Of a stretch of DNA of 64,000 nt, positions 25,632 to 36,055 are shown one piece after another (the stretch's first letter is position 1; every line of letters begins with the position of its first letter). Position numbers and translations under genes: made by a program. Below the pieces are notes generated by a model that had not been told where the DNA came from, searched no databases, and saw nothing but the letters and a program-made list of their open reading frames with translations. This stretch comes from Haloechinothrix halophila YIM 93223 (GTDB taxonomy: Bacteria > Actinomycetota > Actinomycetes > Mycobacteriales > Pseudonocardiaceae). The stretch is taken from assembly GCF_000504245.1 (NCBI RefSeq), contig NZ_KI632509.1:2293723-2357722 (forward strand), read 5' to 3'.

Positions 25632-26438
25632 ATGACCAGACGAAATGTGGAGTACGGCGACGCGTCTGTCGCGCTGCCGAACGAGATCCTGCGATCCGTC
25701 GTTGGTTCCGGTGTGCACGGGATCGCGGTGGCTGGCACCGACGATCACGACGAAATGGGCGTGTACGTCGAGCCGCCGGAGCACGTCGTTGGCTTGGTCT
25801 CCGCGCGACCGGACTACATCTGGCGGACCCAGCCCGAAGGCGTCCGTTCCGGGCACGGTGACATCGATCTGGTGCTGTACTCGCTGCGGAAGTTCCTCCG
25901 CCTCGCGGTCAAGGGAAACCCGACGGTCCTGCTTCCGCTGTATGCGCCGGGAGACGAGCTGGTCACCGTCACCTCGCTGGGCAGGGAACTGCGTGAGATG
26001 CGCGCGTCGTTCCTGTCGCGGCAGGCGGTCGAGCGTTTCCTCGGCTTCATGCATTCCCAGCACGAGCGCATGATGGGGCGCGGCAGACGAAGTCGGGTGC
26101 CGAACCGTCCGGAGCTGATCGAGCGGTACGGCTGGGATGTCAAGTACGGCAGCCACGCGCTGCGGCTCGCCTTCCAAGGGCAGGAGATCGCTCGCGACGG
26201 CCAGCTCACGCTGCCGCTCATCCCGGAGCAACGGGAGCGGGTGCTCGCGGTCAAACACGGCGAGGTTCCGCAGGCCGACGTGTCGGAGCAGATCGCGGAC
26301 ATCGAGTGCGACATCCGGCGTCGTCTCGACGAGGACCGGACCCCGCTGCCTGCGACGGCGGACCTGCCGCTGATCTCGGCCTGGGCCATCGACGCGCAGC
26401 GTCGTCACTGGGGCTGGCTCCAGGACGACGTCGCCTGA
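25632..26438 (+). CDS. RlaP-type nucleotidyltransferase
   Basis: 268 aa. The N-terminal segment GSGVHGIAVAGTDDHDEMGVYV is a polymerase-beta-type nucleotidyltransferase motif (G-S/T then D-x-D-E metal ligands), followed by GDIDLVLYSLRKFLRLAVKGNP with a third acidic residue. This matches the COG3541/RlaP (YcgL-like) family predicted to act with RNA ligases or in RNA repair; the actual substrate is unknown. GGGAGGGG precedes ATG 25632. No RNA ligase gene is adjacent. Confidence 0.8.
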   Translation: MTRRNVEYGDASVALPNEILRSVVGSGVHGIAVAGTDDHDEMGVYVEPPEHVVGLVSARPDYIWRTQPEGVRSGHGDIDLVLYSLRKFLRLAVKGNPTVLLPLYAPGDELVTVTSLGRELREMRASFLSRQAVERFLGFMHSQHERMMGRGRRSRVPNRPELIERYGWDVKYGSHALRLAFQGQEIARDGQLTLPLIPEQRERVLAVKHGEVPQADVSEQIADIECDIRRRLDEDRTPLPATADLPLISAWAIDAQRRHWGWLQDDVA

Positions 26439-26449
26439 CGCGAGGCAAC

Positions 26450-26532
26450 TTGATCTTTCTTTGCTCCTTGGGTGACCAGCTGAACCGGTCTAAACGGACA
26501 AATTTTGTAACTCAAGGAGCAAAGAAGATCAA
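26450..26532. repeat. AT-rich inverted repeat between convergent genes
   Basis: Arms TTGATCTTTCTTTGCTCCTT(G) at 26450-26470 and CAAGGAGCAAAGAAGATCAA at 26513-26532 differ by a single T insertion and surround 42 bases of AT-rich sequence. The composition stands out from the flanking DNA. It lies between the convergent RlaP and FetB-like genes and may be a large terminator hairpin or a small mobile-element remnant. Confidence 0.7.
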
Positions 26533-26550
26533 CTGCGGGTAGCCAACGCA

Positions 26551-26597
26551 GTGAAAGCGCCTTTCGCCGCACCGAGCGCAGCGAAGGCGTCTTTCAC
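26551..26597. repeat. Palindromic GTGAAAG/CTTTCAC intergenic element
   Basis: GTGAAAGCGCCTTTCG (26551-26566) and CGAAGGCGTCTTTCAC (26582-26597) form an imperfect stem around CCGCACCGAGCGCAG. The right arm contains the stop codon of the FetB-like gene. A similar but different element is at 62349-62402. Likely terminator for the leftward gene. Confidence 0.6.
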
Positions 26598-27409
26598 CGC
26601 GCGGCGCCCTGGACCACGCGTCCGGTCGCTACCAGTTCGATCGTCAGTAGCACCGCGATGGCCTGTGCGGCCAGCACTCCGACCAGCACGAGCAGCTGCG
26701 CGGCACCGGCCTCCAGCGGGCTCGCCCCGCCAAGCAACACGCCGACGTACGCACCGGGCAGGGTGACCAATCCCACCGTGCGGGTCTGGTCTAACGCTGG
26801 CACCAGCGCTTGCGACGCCGCTGGCCGGAACACTTCCAGCGCGGCGAGGCGCGGCAGGAACCCCAGCGCCAGCGCGGCCTCGTACTCGCCGTAGCGGTTC
26901 CGCAGCTCGTCCAGCGCCCGCTTGCCCGCCAACGAGGTCGCCACCATCGCGTTGCCGATCAGGATGCCCGCGATGGGGATGATCGACACGCCGCTCATCG
27001 GCACCAGACCCGAGCCGAGGATCAGCCCGAGCACCGGCGCGAGCCCCACTGTGATCGCTACCGCCGCCCAGGCCCCGCTCCGGTGGGGCGTGATCCGCCG
27101 CCAGGACGTGACCCCGGCCGCCGACAGCATCACGACCAGGAACAACGCCGTCAGCCAGCCGGAACGCAGCACGAACACGATCACCGCGGACACCGCCGAG
27201 AGCTGCACCACGGCGCGCACCGCGGCCAGCACCGTTGTCCGCGTCGTGCCGAGCTGACCAGCGGCGGAGACGATGGCCGCGATCGCGACCAGGCTCACAA
27301 GCACCAGGGCGAGAACGGCGTTGATCGGGATGACGGCATCGCGCACGGTAACGATCTTGCCCTGTTCCGCGTCCGCGCACACCCCACGGTTCGAAGACTG
27401 GGAAGACAC
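26594..27409 (-). CDS. FetB-like ABC permease (UPF0014 family)
   Basis: 271 aa, about seven hydrophobic helices (INAVLALVLVSLVAIAAIV first). The conserved UPF0014 centre is seen as IPIAGILIGNAMVATSLAGKRALDEL, followed by QTRTVGLVTLPGAYVGVLLGG. In E. coli FetB with the ATPase FetA exports iron and protects against oxidative stress. No ATPase gene lies beside it here, so the partner is elsewhere or the substrate differs. Start uncertain: 27409, or an internal GTG before RDAVIPINAV. Confidence 0.8.
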   Translation of the reverse strand: MSSQSSNRGVCADAEQGKIVTVRDAVIPINAVLALVLVSLVAIAAIVSAAGQLGTTRTTVLAAVRAVVQLSAVSAVIVFVLRSGWLTALFLVVMLSAAGVTSWRRITPHRSGAWAAVAITVGLAPVLGLILGSGLVPMSGVSIIPIAGILIGNAMVATSLAGKRALDELRNRYGEYEAALALGFLPRLAALEVFRPAASQALVPALDQTRTVGLVTLPGAYVGVLLGGASPLEAGAAQLLVLVGVLAAQAIAVLLTIELVATGRVVQGAAR

Positions 27410-27463
27410 GGTCCGGCGACCGCGCCGTAAACTGGGCGGTAGTCATCGGCGAGCGGAGGTGAG

Positions 27464-28489
27464 ATGGCCAACGCGGAAGACCGCAGGTTTGAGGTGCTAC
27501 GCGCTATCGTCGCCGACTACGTGTCGAACCAGGAGCCGATCGGGTCGAAGGCGCTGGTTGACAAGCACAACCTAGGTGTGTCCAGTGCCACTGTGCGCAA
27601 CGACATGGCCGCGCTCGAGGAGGAGGGCTACATCGCCCAGCCTCATACGAGCGCGGGCCGGATTCCCACCGACAAGGGGTACCGCGTCTTCGTCGACCGG
27701 CTCTCCGAGATCAAGCCGCTGAGTGTGGCCGAGCGGCGGGCGATCAAGAACTTCCTCGAAGGCGCGATCGACCTGGAAGACGTCATGCGCCGGTCTGTGC
27801 GGCTGCTCGCGCAGCTCACCAGGCAGGTCGCCGTCGTGCAGTACCCGACGCTGTCGAACTCGACGGTGCGGCACATCGAGCTGGTCTCGCTCACGTCGGC
27901 GCGGCTGATGATCGTGCTGATCACCGGCAGCGGCAGGGTGGACCAGCGCACCGTCGACCTCGGCGACGTCATCACCGAGGACAACATCGCGCGGATGCGC
28001 ACCGTACTCAACAGTGCGCTGGAAGGGGAACGGCTGACCGACGCCGCCGCCGCGGTGGCCGAACTGCCGGAACAAGCCCCGCCTGAGCTGCGCGACGCCA
28101 TGTTGCGGGTCAGCACCGTTCTGGTGGAGTCTCTTGTCGAGCACCCTGAGGAACGACTCGTGCTCGGCGGCACCGCCAACCTGACCCGCAACGTCGCCGA
28201 TTTCCCCGGGTCACTGCGGCAAGTGCTCGAAGCGCTCGAGGAACAGGTCGTCGTGCTCAAGCTGCTCGCGGCCGCACGCGGACCCGGTTCGGTCACCGTG
28301 CGCATCGGTGAGGAGAATGAGGACGAACAGATGCGTAGTACCTCCGTTGTGTCGATCGGGTACGGCTCGGACGACATGCTTTTCGGTGGTATGGGCATCG
28401 TTGGCCCGACGCGCATGGACTACCCGACCACGATCGCCGCCGTGCGTGCTGTGGCCAACTACGTCGGCCAGATCTTGTCCGGAAGGTAG
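27464..28489 (+). CDS. hrcA: Heat-inducible transcription repressor HrcA
   Basis: 341 aa repressor of groE-type operons through CIRCE operators. N-terminal winged helix with [20 protein letters not shown] and [20 protein letters not shown], followed by the GAF-like dimer domain, ending [22 protein letters not shown] 27464 after AGCGGAGGTGAG. No CIRCE element (TTAGCACTC-N9-GAGTGCTAA) is visible upstream, so no autoregulation is indicated. First gene of hrcA-dnaJ-rsmE. Confidence 0.96.
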   Translation: MANAEDRRFEVLRAIVADYVSNQEPIGSKALVDKHNLGVSSATVRNDMAALEEEGYIAQPHTSAGRIPTDKGYRVFVDRLSEIKPLSVAERRAIKNFLEGAIDLEDVMRRSVRLLAQLTRQVAVVQYPTLSNSTVRHIELVSLTSARLMIVLITGSGRVDQRTVDLGDVITEDNIARMRTVLNSALEGERLTDAAAAVAELPEQAPPELRDAMLRVSTVLVESLVEHPEERLVLGGTANLTRNVADFPGSLRQVLEALEEQVVVLKLLAAARGPGSVTVRIGEENEDEQMRSTSVVSIGYGSDDMLFGGMGIVGPTRMDYPTTIAAVRAVANYVGQILSGR

Positions 28490-28556
28490 CGCCGCGCTGG
28501 TGCGAGGCTTCCGGCTTGCTGCACTGCGCCCATGATCTTGAGGAGGACGACGAGGA

Positions 28557-29720
28557 GTGGCGAGGGACTACTACGGCATCCTGGGTGTCGCCAAGAACGC
28601 GACAGACCAGGAGATCAAGCGCGCGTACCGCAAGCTGGCCCGTGAGCTGCACCCTGACGTCAATCCGTCTGAGGACGCGCAGCAGCAGTTCGCCGAGGTC
28701 ACGACCGCCTACGAGGTGCTGTCCGACCCGCAGAAGCGCAAGATCGTCGACCTCGGTGGCGACCCGATGGACAACGGCGCGAGCGCGCGCGGCGGGCGCG
28801 ACCCGTTCGCCGGGTTCGGCGGGCTCGGCGACATCATGGACGCCTTCTTCGGTGGCGGTGCTGGCGCCGCGACCGGCAGGGGGCCGCGCAGCAGGGTGCA
28901 GCCCGGCTCCGACGCGCTTATCCGCGTCGGCCTCAGCCTCGAGGAGTGCGCCACCGGCCTCTCCAAGGAGATCGCGGTCGACACCGCCATCCTGTGCGAT
29001 CTGTGCCGGGGTGACGGCACCAACGAGAGTGCCACGATGGCCACCTGCGACACCTGCGACGGGCGCGGCGAGATCCAGTCGGTGCAGCGCTCCTTCCTCG
29101 GCCAGGTCGTCACCGCGCGGCCATGCCCGGTGTGCCACGGTTTCGGCGAGGTCATCACCGACCCGTGCCGCAAGTGCGGCGGCGACGGCAGGGTTCGTTC
29201 CCGCCGCACCGTCACCGCCAAGATCCCGGCTGGCGTCGGTGACGGTATGCGCATCCGGCTGTCCGGGCAGGGCGAGGTCGGGCCCGGCGGCGGTCCCGCT
29301 GGCGACCTCTACGTCGAGATCGACGAGGAACCGCACGACGTCTTCATGCGCGAGGGCAACGACATCCACTGCCACGTGCGGGTACCGATGACCACCGCCG
29401 CGCTCGGCGCGACCGTGCCGCTGGAGACGCTGATCGACGGCGAGCACGAGTTGACCTTGGAGCCGGGCACCCAGCCGGACACGGAGCTGGTGCTCACCGG
29501 CAAGGGCATGCCGAAGCTGCGGTCGTCCGGCCGTGTCGAAGGTCGCGGCGACCTGCACGTCCACGTCGACGTCCAGGTTCCGACCAAATTGGACGATCAG
29601 CAGCGCAAGCTGCTCACCGAGTTGGCGGAGCTGCGCGGCGACGACTCGTCGGCCGTCATGGCGGGCAGTAAGCAGTCCGGCGGGCTGTTCTCTCGCTTCC
29701 GTGCCAAGGCAGGCCGCTGA
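28557..29720 (+). CDS. dnaJ: Chaperone DnaJ (DnaJ2 type)
   Basis: 387 aa Hsp40 co-chaperone. J domain at the N-terminus with HPD at residues 32-34 ([11 protein letters not shown]), a short Gly-rich linker, four zinc-binding CxxCxGxG-type repeats ([32 protein letters not shown]) and the two C-terminal substrate domains. GTG 28557 follows GAGGAGGACGACGAGGA. Placement behind hrcA identifies it as the DnaJ2 paralogue of actinobacteria. Confidence 0.96.
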   Translation: MARDYYGILGVAKNATDQEIKRAYRKLARELHPDVNPSEDAQQQFAEVTTAYEVLSDPQKRKIVDLGGDPMDNGASARGGRDPFAGFGGLGDIMDAFFGGGAGAATGRGPRSRVQPGSDALIRVGLSLEECATGLSKEIAVDTAILCDLCRGDGTNESATMATCDTCDGRGEIQSVQRSFLGQVVTARPCPVCHGFGEVITDPCRKCGGDGRVRSRRTVTAKIPAGVGDGMRIRLSGQGEVGPGGGPAGDLYVEIDEEPHDVFMREGNDIHCHVRVPMTTAALGATVPLETLIDGEHELTLEPGTQPDTELVLTGKGMPKLRSSGRVEGRGDLHVHVDVQVPTKLDDQQRKLLTELAELRGDDSSAVMAGSKQSGGLFSRFRAKAGR

Positions 29721-29731
29721 GTCCTGCTGCC

Positions 29732-30568
29732 GTGACCGCTGACGGATCCGCCGACGAGCCCACCTCGGAGCGGGCGGACGTCGTGGTGTCGTCAGGGACC
29801 GCGACGTCCTCGGCGGCTTTCTCGCCCCGACTGCCGTTGTTCCTCGTCGACGTGCTGCCGTCGTCCGGGGAGTTCGTGCTCGGCGGCGACGAGGCGCGCC
29901 ACGCCGCGACCGTGCGCCGCACGCGCGTTGGCGAGCAGGTCATGCTCGGTGACGGTGCGGGCGGGGTCGCGCGGTGTGCCGTGACGGCGGTGCGCTCCGG
30001 CAAGGACCCCGCGCTGACGCTGTCCGTGGAACAGCTGATGTCGGTGTCAGCGCCTGAGCCGCGTGTGACGATCGCGCAGGCGTTGGTGAAGGGCGATCGT
30101 GGTGAGCTGGCGGTGGAGCTCGCCACCGAGGCGGGTGCGGATGCGATCGTGCCGTGGCGTGCCACGCGCTGTGTGGCCCGCTGGGATGACGGCCCGCGCG
30201 GCGCGAAGGCGTTGGCGCGGTGGCGGGCGAGCGCGCGGTCGGCTACCAAGCAGGCCCGCAGGCCGTGGCTGCCCGATGTGCGTGAGCCGGTCGACACCGC
30301 GGGTCTTGCGGAGCTGGTGCGTGGTGCCGAGACGGCGTTGGTGCTCGACGGTGAGGCGTCTCATGGCATCGGCGATGTCGCGCTGCCGTCGTCCGCTGAG
30401 CTGATGGTGATCGTCGGGCCCGAGGGCGGCATCACCGGCGACGAACGCGATGCGATGGTGGCCGCCGGCGCGGTTCCGGTGCGGTTGGGACCGGCGGTGT
30501 TGCGGACGTCGACGGCGGCCGCGGTGGCGCTCGGCGCCATCGGAGCACTAACCGCACGCTGGGCTTAA
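29732..30568 (+). CDS. rsmE: 16S rRNA (uracil-1498-N3)-methyltransferase
   Basis: 278 aa, about 30 residues longer than usual because of a Ser/Thr/Ala-rich N-terminus if GTG 29732 is the start. SPOUT-family knot: VKGDRGELAVELATEAGADAI, the CVARWDDG...KALARWRASARSATKQARR motif and the SAM knot VIVGPEGGITGDERDAM plus RLGPAVLRTSTAA. Methylates U1498 at the ribosomal decoding centre. 11 bases behind dnaJ. In related genomes phoH or a HIT gene follows closely; here 16 kb of accessory genes intervene. Confidence 0.93.
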   Translation: MTADGSADEPTSERADVVVSSGTATSSAAFSPRLPLFLVDVLPSSGEFVLGGDEARHAATVRRTRVGEQVMLGDGAGGVARCAVTAVRSGKDPALTLSVEQLMSVSAPEPRVTIAQALVKGDRGELAVELATEAGADAIVPWRATRCVARWDDGPRGAKALARWRASARSATKQARRPWLPDVREPVDTAGLAELVRGAETALVLDGEASHGIGDVALPSSAELMVIVGPEGGITGDERDAMVAAGAVPVRLGPAVLRTSTAAAVALGAIGALTARWA

Positions 30569-30846
30569 GTCAACGGCTTCGCGTCGTCTTGGTCGATACG
30601 TTTGCATCCGTTGGTAATCATGCGAACGCATACAGTACCGGTCCTCAGATACTGCCTCGGATTTGACAGGACCCTATGGCGAACGCGGCGGATCTGTGGT
30701 TAGTATTCAAGGCAGCAGGGGCCAGATTGGACCTCTCGCACAGACTCCGCCGGACACCTCCCCCCTCGGTCCGGCGGCGCCGCGGAGGCGGTGGAGCGAC
30801 CCCCAGGTTCCACCGCCCCGCGGCTTCTTACTGTGCGTCGTGTTTC
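30569..30846. other. Intergenic spacer with a strong hairpin
   Basis: I see no convincing gene between convergent rsmE and the PaaK-like gene. A hairpin of CCGCGGAGGCGGTGGA (30780-30795) with TCCACCGCCCCGCGG (30809-30823) is a probable terminator. A small palindrome ATGCGAACGCAT lies at 30620-30631 in a less GC-rich stretch. Confidence 0.6.
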
Positions 30847-32049
30847 TCACTCCCAGGTGCGCTGGTCCGTGATCAGTTCGCTCTCGTCGAGTTCGGTGAC
30901 CAGCGTGATGTCCGCCGTGAAGCGGAGGGCGGACCTGATCCGCTCCTGGACGGCGGAGGCGACGGCGTTCGCGTCAGTGCCGGGTTCCGGCACGACCTCG
31001 CAGCGCAACTGGTCGCGGTGATCGATGCGGTCGACGAGGAACCGGTACGACACCACGCCGCTCACCCCGCGCATCGCTGCCTCCACCTGCCGAGGGTGCA
31101 GGAACATGCCGCGCACCTTCACCGCGGCCCCAACTCGGCCGAGCACACCGGCCAGTCGCCGCTCGCCGCCGACGTCGCGCCACGCCGACAGATCCCCGGT
31201 CCCGAAGCGCACCAACGGATACTCCGCCCGCAGCGCGGTCACCACGATCTGCCCCTCGCCCTCATCGATCGGCTGCCCGGTGTCCAGATCGCAGATCTGC
31301 ACCACGATGTCGTCCGGCACGACCAGGCCATCACCGGGAGACGTCTCGTAGCCGAGCAGCCCGGTTTCCGCCGTGCCGTAGGCCATCAGCACCGTCGGCA
31401 CCCACGCGGCCAGCGCCTGTCGCAGATCGTCCGGCAGTGGCTCGCCGGTGACCAGTGCGGTGCGCAGCCGCCAGCGAGCCGGGTCCAGCTCTGCCTGCTC
31501 AAAGCGTTCGATCAGCGAGCGCAGGTAGCTGGGTAGCCCGACATACGCGGTGACGCCGAGGTCGCTGATCGCCTGTGCTTGCAGGTCGAGGTTGCCGACA
31601 CCGCCTGGCAACACGGTGCAGCCGAGCGCCTGCGCCGCTTCGTCGAACATCGCGCCCGCGGGGGAAAGGTGGTAGGCGAAGCAGTTCAGCAGCACGTCAG
31701 ACGCCGTGACACCGCAGGCGCGCAGCGCCGGCCCCCAGCGCCACGGATCAGGCCCGGACAACTGTGGCTCGTAGATCGGCCCCGGCGACTGGAACACCCG
31801 CGCGACGTCGGCGTCGGCAGCGAGCAAGCCGCCGAACGGCGGGTCGGCGCGTTGCCGCGTGAGGACGTCGTCCTTGGTCTGCACTGGGATCGCGGCCAGG
31901 TCGTCGACGTCGCGGATCGCGGCCGGATCGACGTCCGCCTCCGTCAGTCGCGCCGCGAACGCGGGCACTCGCCGCGCGGCCTCGCTGACGGTCTCGGCCA
32001 CCTTGCTCACCTGCTTCACCGTGCTGCCTCCCGAGCTGCCTGCTGTCAT
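30847..32049 (-). CDS. PaaK-like ANL-family protein with altered P-loop
   Basis: 400 aa, similar in layout to phenylacetate-CoA ligase: IPVQTKDDVLTRQRADPPFGG, VTAYVGLPSYLRSL, LVTGEPLPDDL, MAYGTAETGLLGYE, LVRFGTGDLSA and GRVGAAVKVRGMFLHPRQV. The ATP-gripping Ser/Thr/Gly loop (SSGTTGxP) is replaced by FQSPGPIYEPQLSG, and the usual C-terminal catalytic Lys is not seen in the tail (TELDESELITDQRTWE). It may bind acyl-adenylate or acyl-CoA without canonical ligase activity. Last gene of the importer operon. Confidence 0.75.
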   Translation of the reverse strand: MTAGSSGGSTVKQVSKVAETVSEAARRVPAFAARLTEADVDPAAIRDVDDLAAIPVQTKDDVLTRQRADPPFGGLLAADADVARVFQSPGPIYEPQLSGPDPWRWGPALRACGVTASDVLLNCFAYHLSPAGAMFDEAAQALGCTVLPGGVGNLDLQAQAISDLGVTAYVGLPSYLRSLIERFEQAELDPARWRLRTALVTGEPLPDDLRQALAAWVPTVLMAYGTAETGLLGYETSPGDGLVVPDDIVVQICDLDTGQPIDEGEGQIVVTALRAEYPLVRFGTGDLSAWRDVGGERRLAGVLGRVGAAVKVRGMFLHPRQVEAAMRGVSGVVSYRFLVDRIDHRDQLRCEVVPEPGTDANAVASAVQERIRSALRFTADITLVTELDESELITDQRTWE

Positions 32050-32058
32050 TTCCCCTCG

Positions 32059-32906
<848 letters not shown>

Positions 32907-32910
<4 letters not shown>

Positions 32911-34094
32911 GGCGTCGCTTCCGCTGCCAGCTCGCTCAGCTCACCGGATTCGACCTCGTAGATCCCGGTGCCATCGACGCCCTTGTGGCTGTCGGCGCTG
33001 AAGTCGACCGGCTGCGTCACGCCGCCGGTGTCGACCGGGTCCATGGTCTCCAGTGCTTCCTTCAGGTTCGGCCCTGTCACCTCGGTGCCCGCGTCGACCA
33101 GCGCACGGATGCCCTCGGCCATCACGTGCATCGTGTACCAGCCCTGGGTGTAGTGCAGGCCCTTCTGCTCAAGGCTGCCGCCGTTGTTCTCCAGGTGCTG
33201 TGCGGCGTCCTCCAGTCCTGGTGCGCCGCTGTTCGGCGGGGCGAACGGCTGCACCATCACGTGCCCGTCCGCCGCGTCCCCGGCGAGCTTGACGAACAGT
33301 TCGTCCGAGCACCAGTTCAGGCACACGATCTTCATGTCCAGGTTCTGCTGCGCGATGTTCTTCGCCACCACCGCGGCCGGGCTGGAGACGTTCTGGATCA
33401 CGATGTACTTCGCGCCCTGCGACTTCGCCCTGCCGAGCTGGGCGACGTAGTCCGTGGCGCCCGACGGCATCGCGTACGACTTGTAACCCAGGTCGAGGCC
33501 GTTGTCGTCGATGTAGTCCTTGCCATCGGCGACGGGGGATTCACCGAACGGGCTGTCGTGGTGGAACACCGCCACTTCGGCCTCGTCACCGGAGTCCTCG
33601 GCGATCCAGTCCAGCGCCACCCGCATCTGGTCCGAGTAGGTGGTGGCGACGACGAAGTTGTACGGCGTCTCTTCCGGGTCGACCAGCGTCTCCGCGTAGG
33701 ACGCCGACATGAATGGCAGCTCGTCCTGGGTGACCTTCTGCCGCAGTGCTTCGGTGTCGGCGGTGCCCCAGCCCTGGATGGCGACGACGCCCTCGTTGAC
33801 GTACTGCGAGTAGAGCTGCTCGGCGCGGGCGACGTCGTAGGCGTAGTCGTTGAGCTTCAGCTCCAGGTTCCTGCCGTCGATGCCGCCGTTGGCGTTGAGC
33901 CACTCGACGTAGCCCCGGATGCCTTCGCTGTAGGGCGTGCCGACATCCGCGGTGGCGCCGGAGAGGTCGGAGAGCACGCCGATGGCGATCGGGCCTTCCT
34001 CGCCACCGGTGCCGGCATCGGGGCCGCCACAGGCCGTCAGGGTCAGGCCCGCTGCCGCCGCGAGGGCGAGCGTGGTGCGCATCCTGTGTTTCAC
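32907..34094 (-). CDS. Solute-binding lipoprotein of the branched-chain-type ABC importer
   Basis: 395 aa. Signal peptide of a lipoprotein (KHRMRTTLALAAAAGLTLTA then lipid Cys-Gly-Gly), followed by the Leu/Ile/Val-binding-protein fold: IAIGVLSDLSGATADVGTPY, GVVAIQGWGTADTEALRQ, and FGESPVADGKDYIDDNG. Start GTG 34094 with GGAGG 7 bases upstream. The operon carries two or three CoA-ligase-like genes, so carboxylic acids rather than amino acids are a reasonable guess for the ligand. Confidence 0.9.
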
Positions 34095-34126
34095 TGCGAA
34101 TCCTCCTTGCAGGGACGTGCCGCCGG

Positions 34127-35179
34127 TCAGTACCGGAACGGCCAGAACCGGATGTAGTCCTTCATGCGTTGCCAGATGCGGTTGAGTCCGCGTGGTTCGA
34201 AGATCAGGAACAGCACGATCACCAGGCCGAACACGACCACCTGCACGGCAGGCACCTTCGCCGCGGCGTCCGACCACACGCTCTGGATGTCCTGTCCGAA
34301 TCGGGTGATCAGCGCGGGCAGGGTGATCATGAAGATGGCGCCGTAGACGCTGCCCGCGATGGAGCCGAGCCCGCCGACGATGATGATCGCCAGATAGAGC
34401 ACCGAGACGTCCAGCGTGAACCTCTCCCACGTGACGATGCCGGTGTAGTGCGCGGTCAGCGCGCCAGCCAGCCCCGCGTAGGCCGAGGAGATCGCGAACG
34501 CGAGCACCTTGGTCTTGGTGACGTCGATGCCGATCGCCGATGCGGCGATGTCCTGGTCGCGCACCGCCATGAACGAGCGGCCGAGGCCGGTGCGGAACAG
34601 GTTGCGCCCGGTGATCACCGCGAGCACCGCGAACGCCGCGATGATCCAGTACCAGTGGAAGTCCTTGCGGAACACGAACCCAGCCATCTCCAGCCGGGGC
34701 AGCGAGATCGCGTCGGTGCCGCCGGTGACGGCGTCCCAGGTGCGGACGGTGAACAGGATGACCTCCTGCGATGCCAGCGTCGCGATCGCCAGGTACAGCC
34801 CTTTCAGCCGCAGCGCGGGGATGCCGAAGAACGCGCCGAGCACCGCGGTGGTCAGCACCGCGAGCGCGATGGAGACCGGCACCGGCAGGTCGGCGCGCAG
34901 GTGCAGGATCGCCGAGCTGTAGGCGCCGACGGCGAGGAAGCCACCCTGGCCGAGGCTGATCTGGCCGGTGTAGCCGACGAGGATGTTCAGCCCCACCGCG
35001 CCGACGATGGCGATGCCGATCTGGTTCACGATGGTCAGCCAGTACGGCGTGACGAGGAACGGCAGCGCCAGCACGAGAAGTGCCACCAACACCAGCCGTG
35101 CCTTCTCGGCGCGGGTGTGGCGCAGCCGCAGTTCGCTGGCGTAGCTGCGGTGATGAACCCCGGTTGCGGTCGCTGGCAT
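34127..35179 (-). CDS. Branched-chain-type ABC permease (LivM-like)
   Basis: 350 aa with about nine transmembrane helices. LivM signature NILVGYTGQISLGQGGFLAVGAY and the EAA-type coupling loop GRSFMAVRDQDIAASAIGIDV followed by KTKVLAFAISSAYAGLAGAL. A basic N-terminus (SYASELRLRHTRAEKARLV) precedes helix 1. Lies 32 bases before the binding-protein gene and 3 bases after the LivH-like gene. Confidence 0.92.
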   Translation of the reverse strand: MPATATGVHHRSYASELRLRHTRAEKARLVLVALLVLALPFLVTPYWLTIVNQIGIAIVGAVGLNILVGYTGQISLGQGGFLAVGAYSSAILHLRADLPVPVSIALAVLTTAVLGAFFGIPALRLKGLYLAIATLASQEVILFTVRTWDAVTGGTDAISLPRLEMAGFVFRKDFHWYWIIAAFAVLAVITGRNLFRTGLGRSFMAVRDQDIAASAIGIDVTKTKVLAFAISSAYAGLAGALTAHYTGIVTWERFTLDVSVLYLAIIIVGGLGSIAGSVYGAIFMITLPALITRFGQDIQSVWSDAAAKVPAVQVVVFGLVIVLFLIFEPRGLNRIWQRMKDYIRFWPFRY

Positions 35180-35182
35180 GGC

Positions 35183-36055
35183 TTAGACCCTCTCGATGCG
35201 TGTCTGACCGAACAGTCCGTACGGGCGGACCATCAGGATCGCGATGAGGACGATGAACGGGACGATCTGCTCGAAGCCGTTGCCGATGTAGCCAGCCGAG
35301 TACTGCACGAGCAGACCGATGATTGCCCCGCCGACGATGGTTCCCGGTACCGAGTCCAGCCCGCCGAGGATCACCACGGGGAACACCACCAGCCCAAACC
35401 CGGCGAGGTTGGCCGAGACCCCGGTGAGGTCGGCGAGCAGGATGCCGCCGATCACCGCCGTGACCGCGGCCAGCGCCCAGGCCATCGCGAACACCTTCCG
35501 CACGCTGATGCCGATGGTCAGCGATGCCTGCTGGTCGTCGGCGACGGCGCGCATCGCGATGCCGTGCCGGGAGCGGGTGAAGAACAGCGTGAACGCCGTC
35601 AGCACCACGGCGGCGATGACGATCGCCGCGAGGCGGCTGTACGGGATGGTCGCGCCCGCCAGTTCCAGTGAACCGGACGGCAGGAACTTCGGTGTCTGCT
35701 TCGGTGACGTCCCGAAGAAGAACTGCACCCCGCCGCCGAGCATGGACGACAACCCGATCGTCACCATGATCACCGCGATGGCGTCCTCGCCGATCATCGG
35801 CCGCAGCACGAACCGCTCCACCAGCACGCCGAGCGCGATCGCGACCACGACGCCGACCAGGATCGCCAGGCTCCAGTGAAAGCCGAACACCAGCATCGCC
35901 GCGTAGAAGACGTACGCACCGATCAGCAGGAAGTGCCCTTGCGCGAAGTTGATCACGCCGGTCGCCTTGTAGATCAGCACGAAACCGAGCGCGGCGAGCG
36001 CCAGGATCGCGCCGTTGGACAGCCCGAACAGGGTTAACTGGAAGAACTCGGTCAT
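35183..36055 (-). CDS. Branched-chain-type ABC permease (LivH-like)
   Basis: 290 aa. LivH signature GLSNGAILALAALGFVLIYKA with TGVINFAQGHFLLIGAY, and coupling loop RHGIAMRAVADDQQASLTIG. ATG 36055 overlaps the stop of the acyl-CoA synthetase gene (ATGA), so translation of importer and ligase is coupled. Confidence 0.93.
   Translation of the reverse strand: MTEFFQLTLFGLSNGAILALAALGFVLIYKATGVINFAQGHFLLIGAYVFYAAMLVFGFHWSLAILVGVVVAIALGVLVERFVLRPMIGEDAIAVIMVTIGLSSMLGGGVQFFFGTSPKQTPKFLPSGSLELAGATIPYSRLAAIVIAAVVLTAFTLFFTRSRHGIAMRAVADDQQASLTIGISVRKVFAMAWALAAVTAVIGGILLADLTGVSANLAGFGLVVFPVVILGGLDSVPGTIVGGAIIGLLVQYSAGYIGNGFEQIVPFIVLIAILMVRPYGLFGQTRIERV

Noticed and set aside
27410-27463. CIRCE operator upstream of hrcA
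   Set aside because: No TTAGCACTC/GAGTGCTAA pair is present in the spacer.
30676-31536. Open frame starting MANAADLWLVFKAAGARLDL
   Set aside because: It runs antisense through the PaaK-like gene and has no ribosome site or domain; only the first 170 bases are outside that gene.
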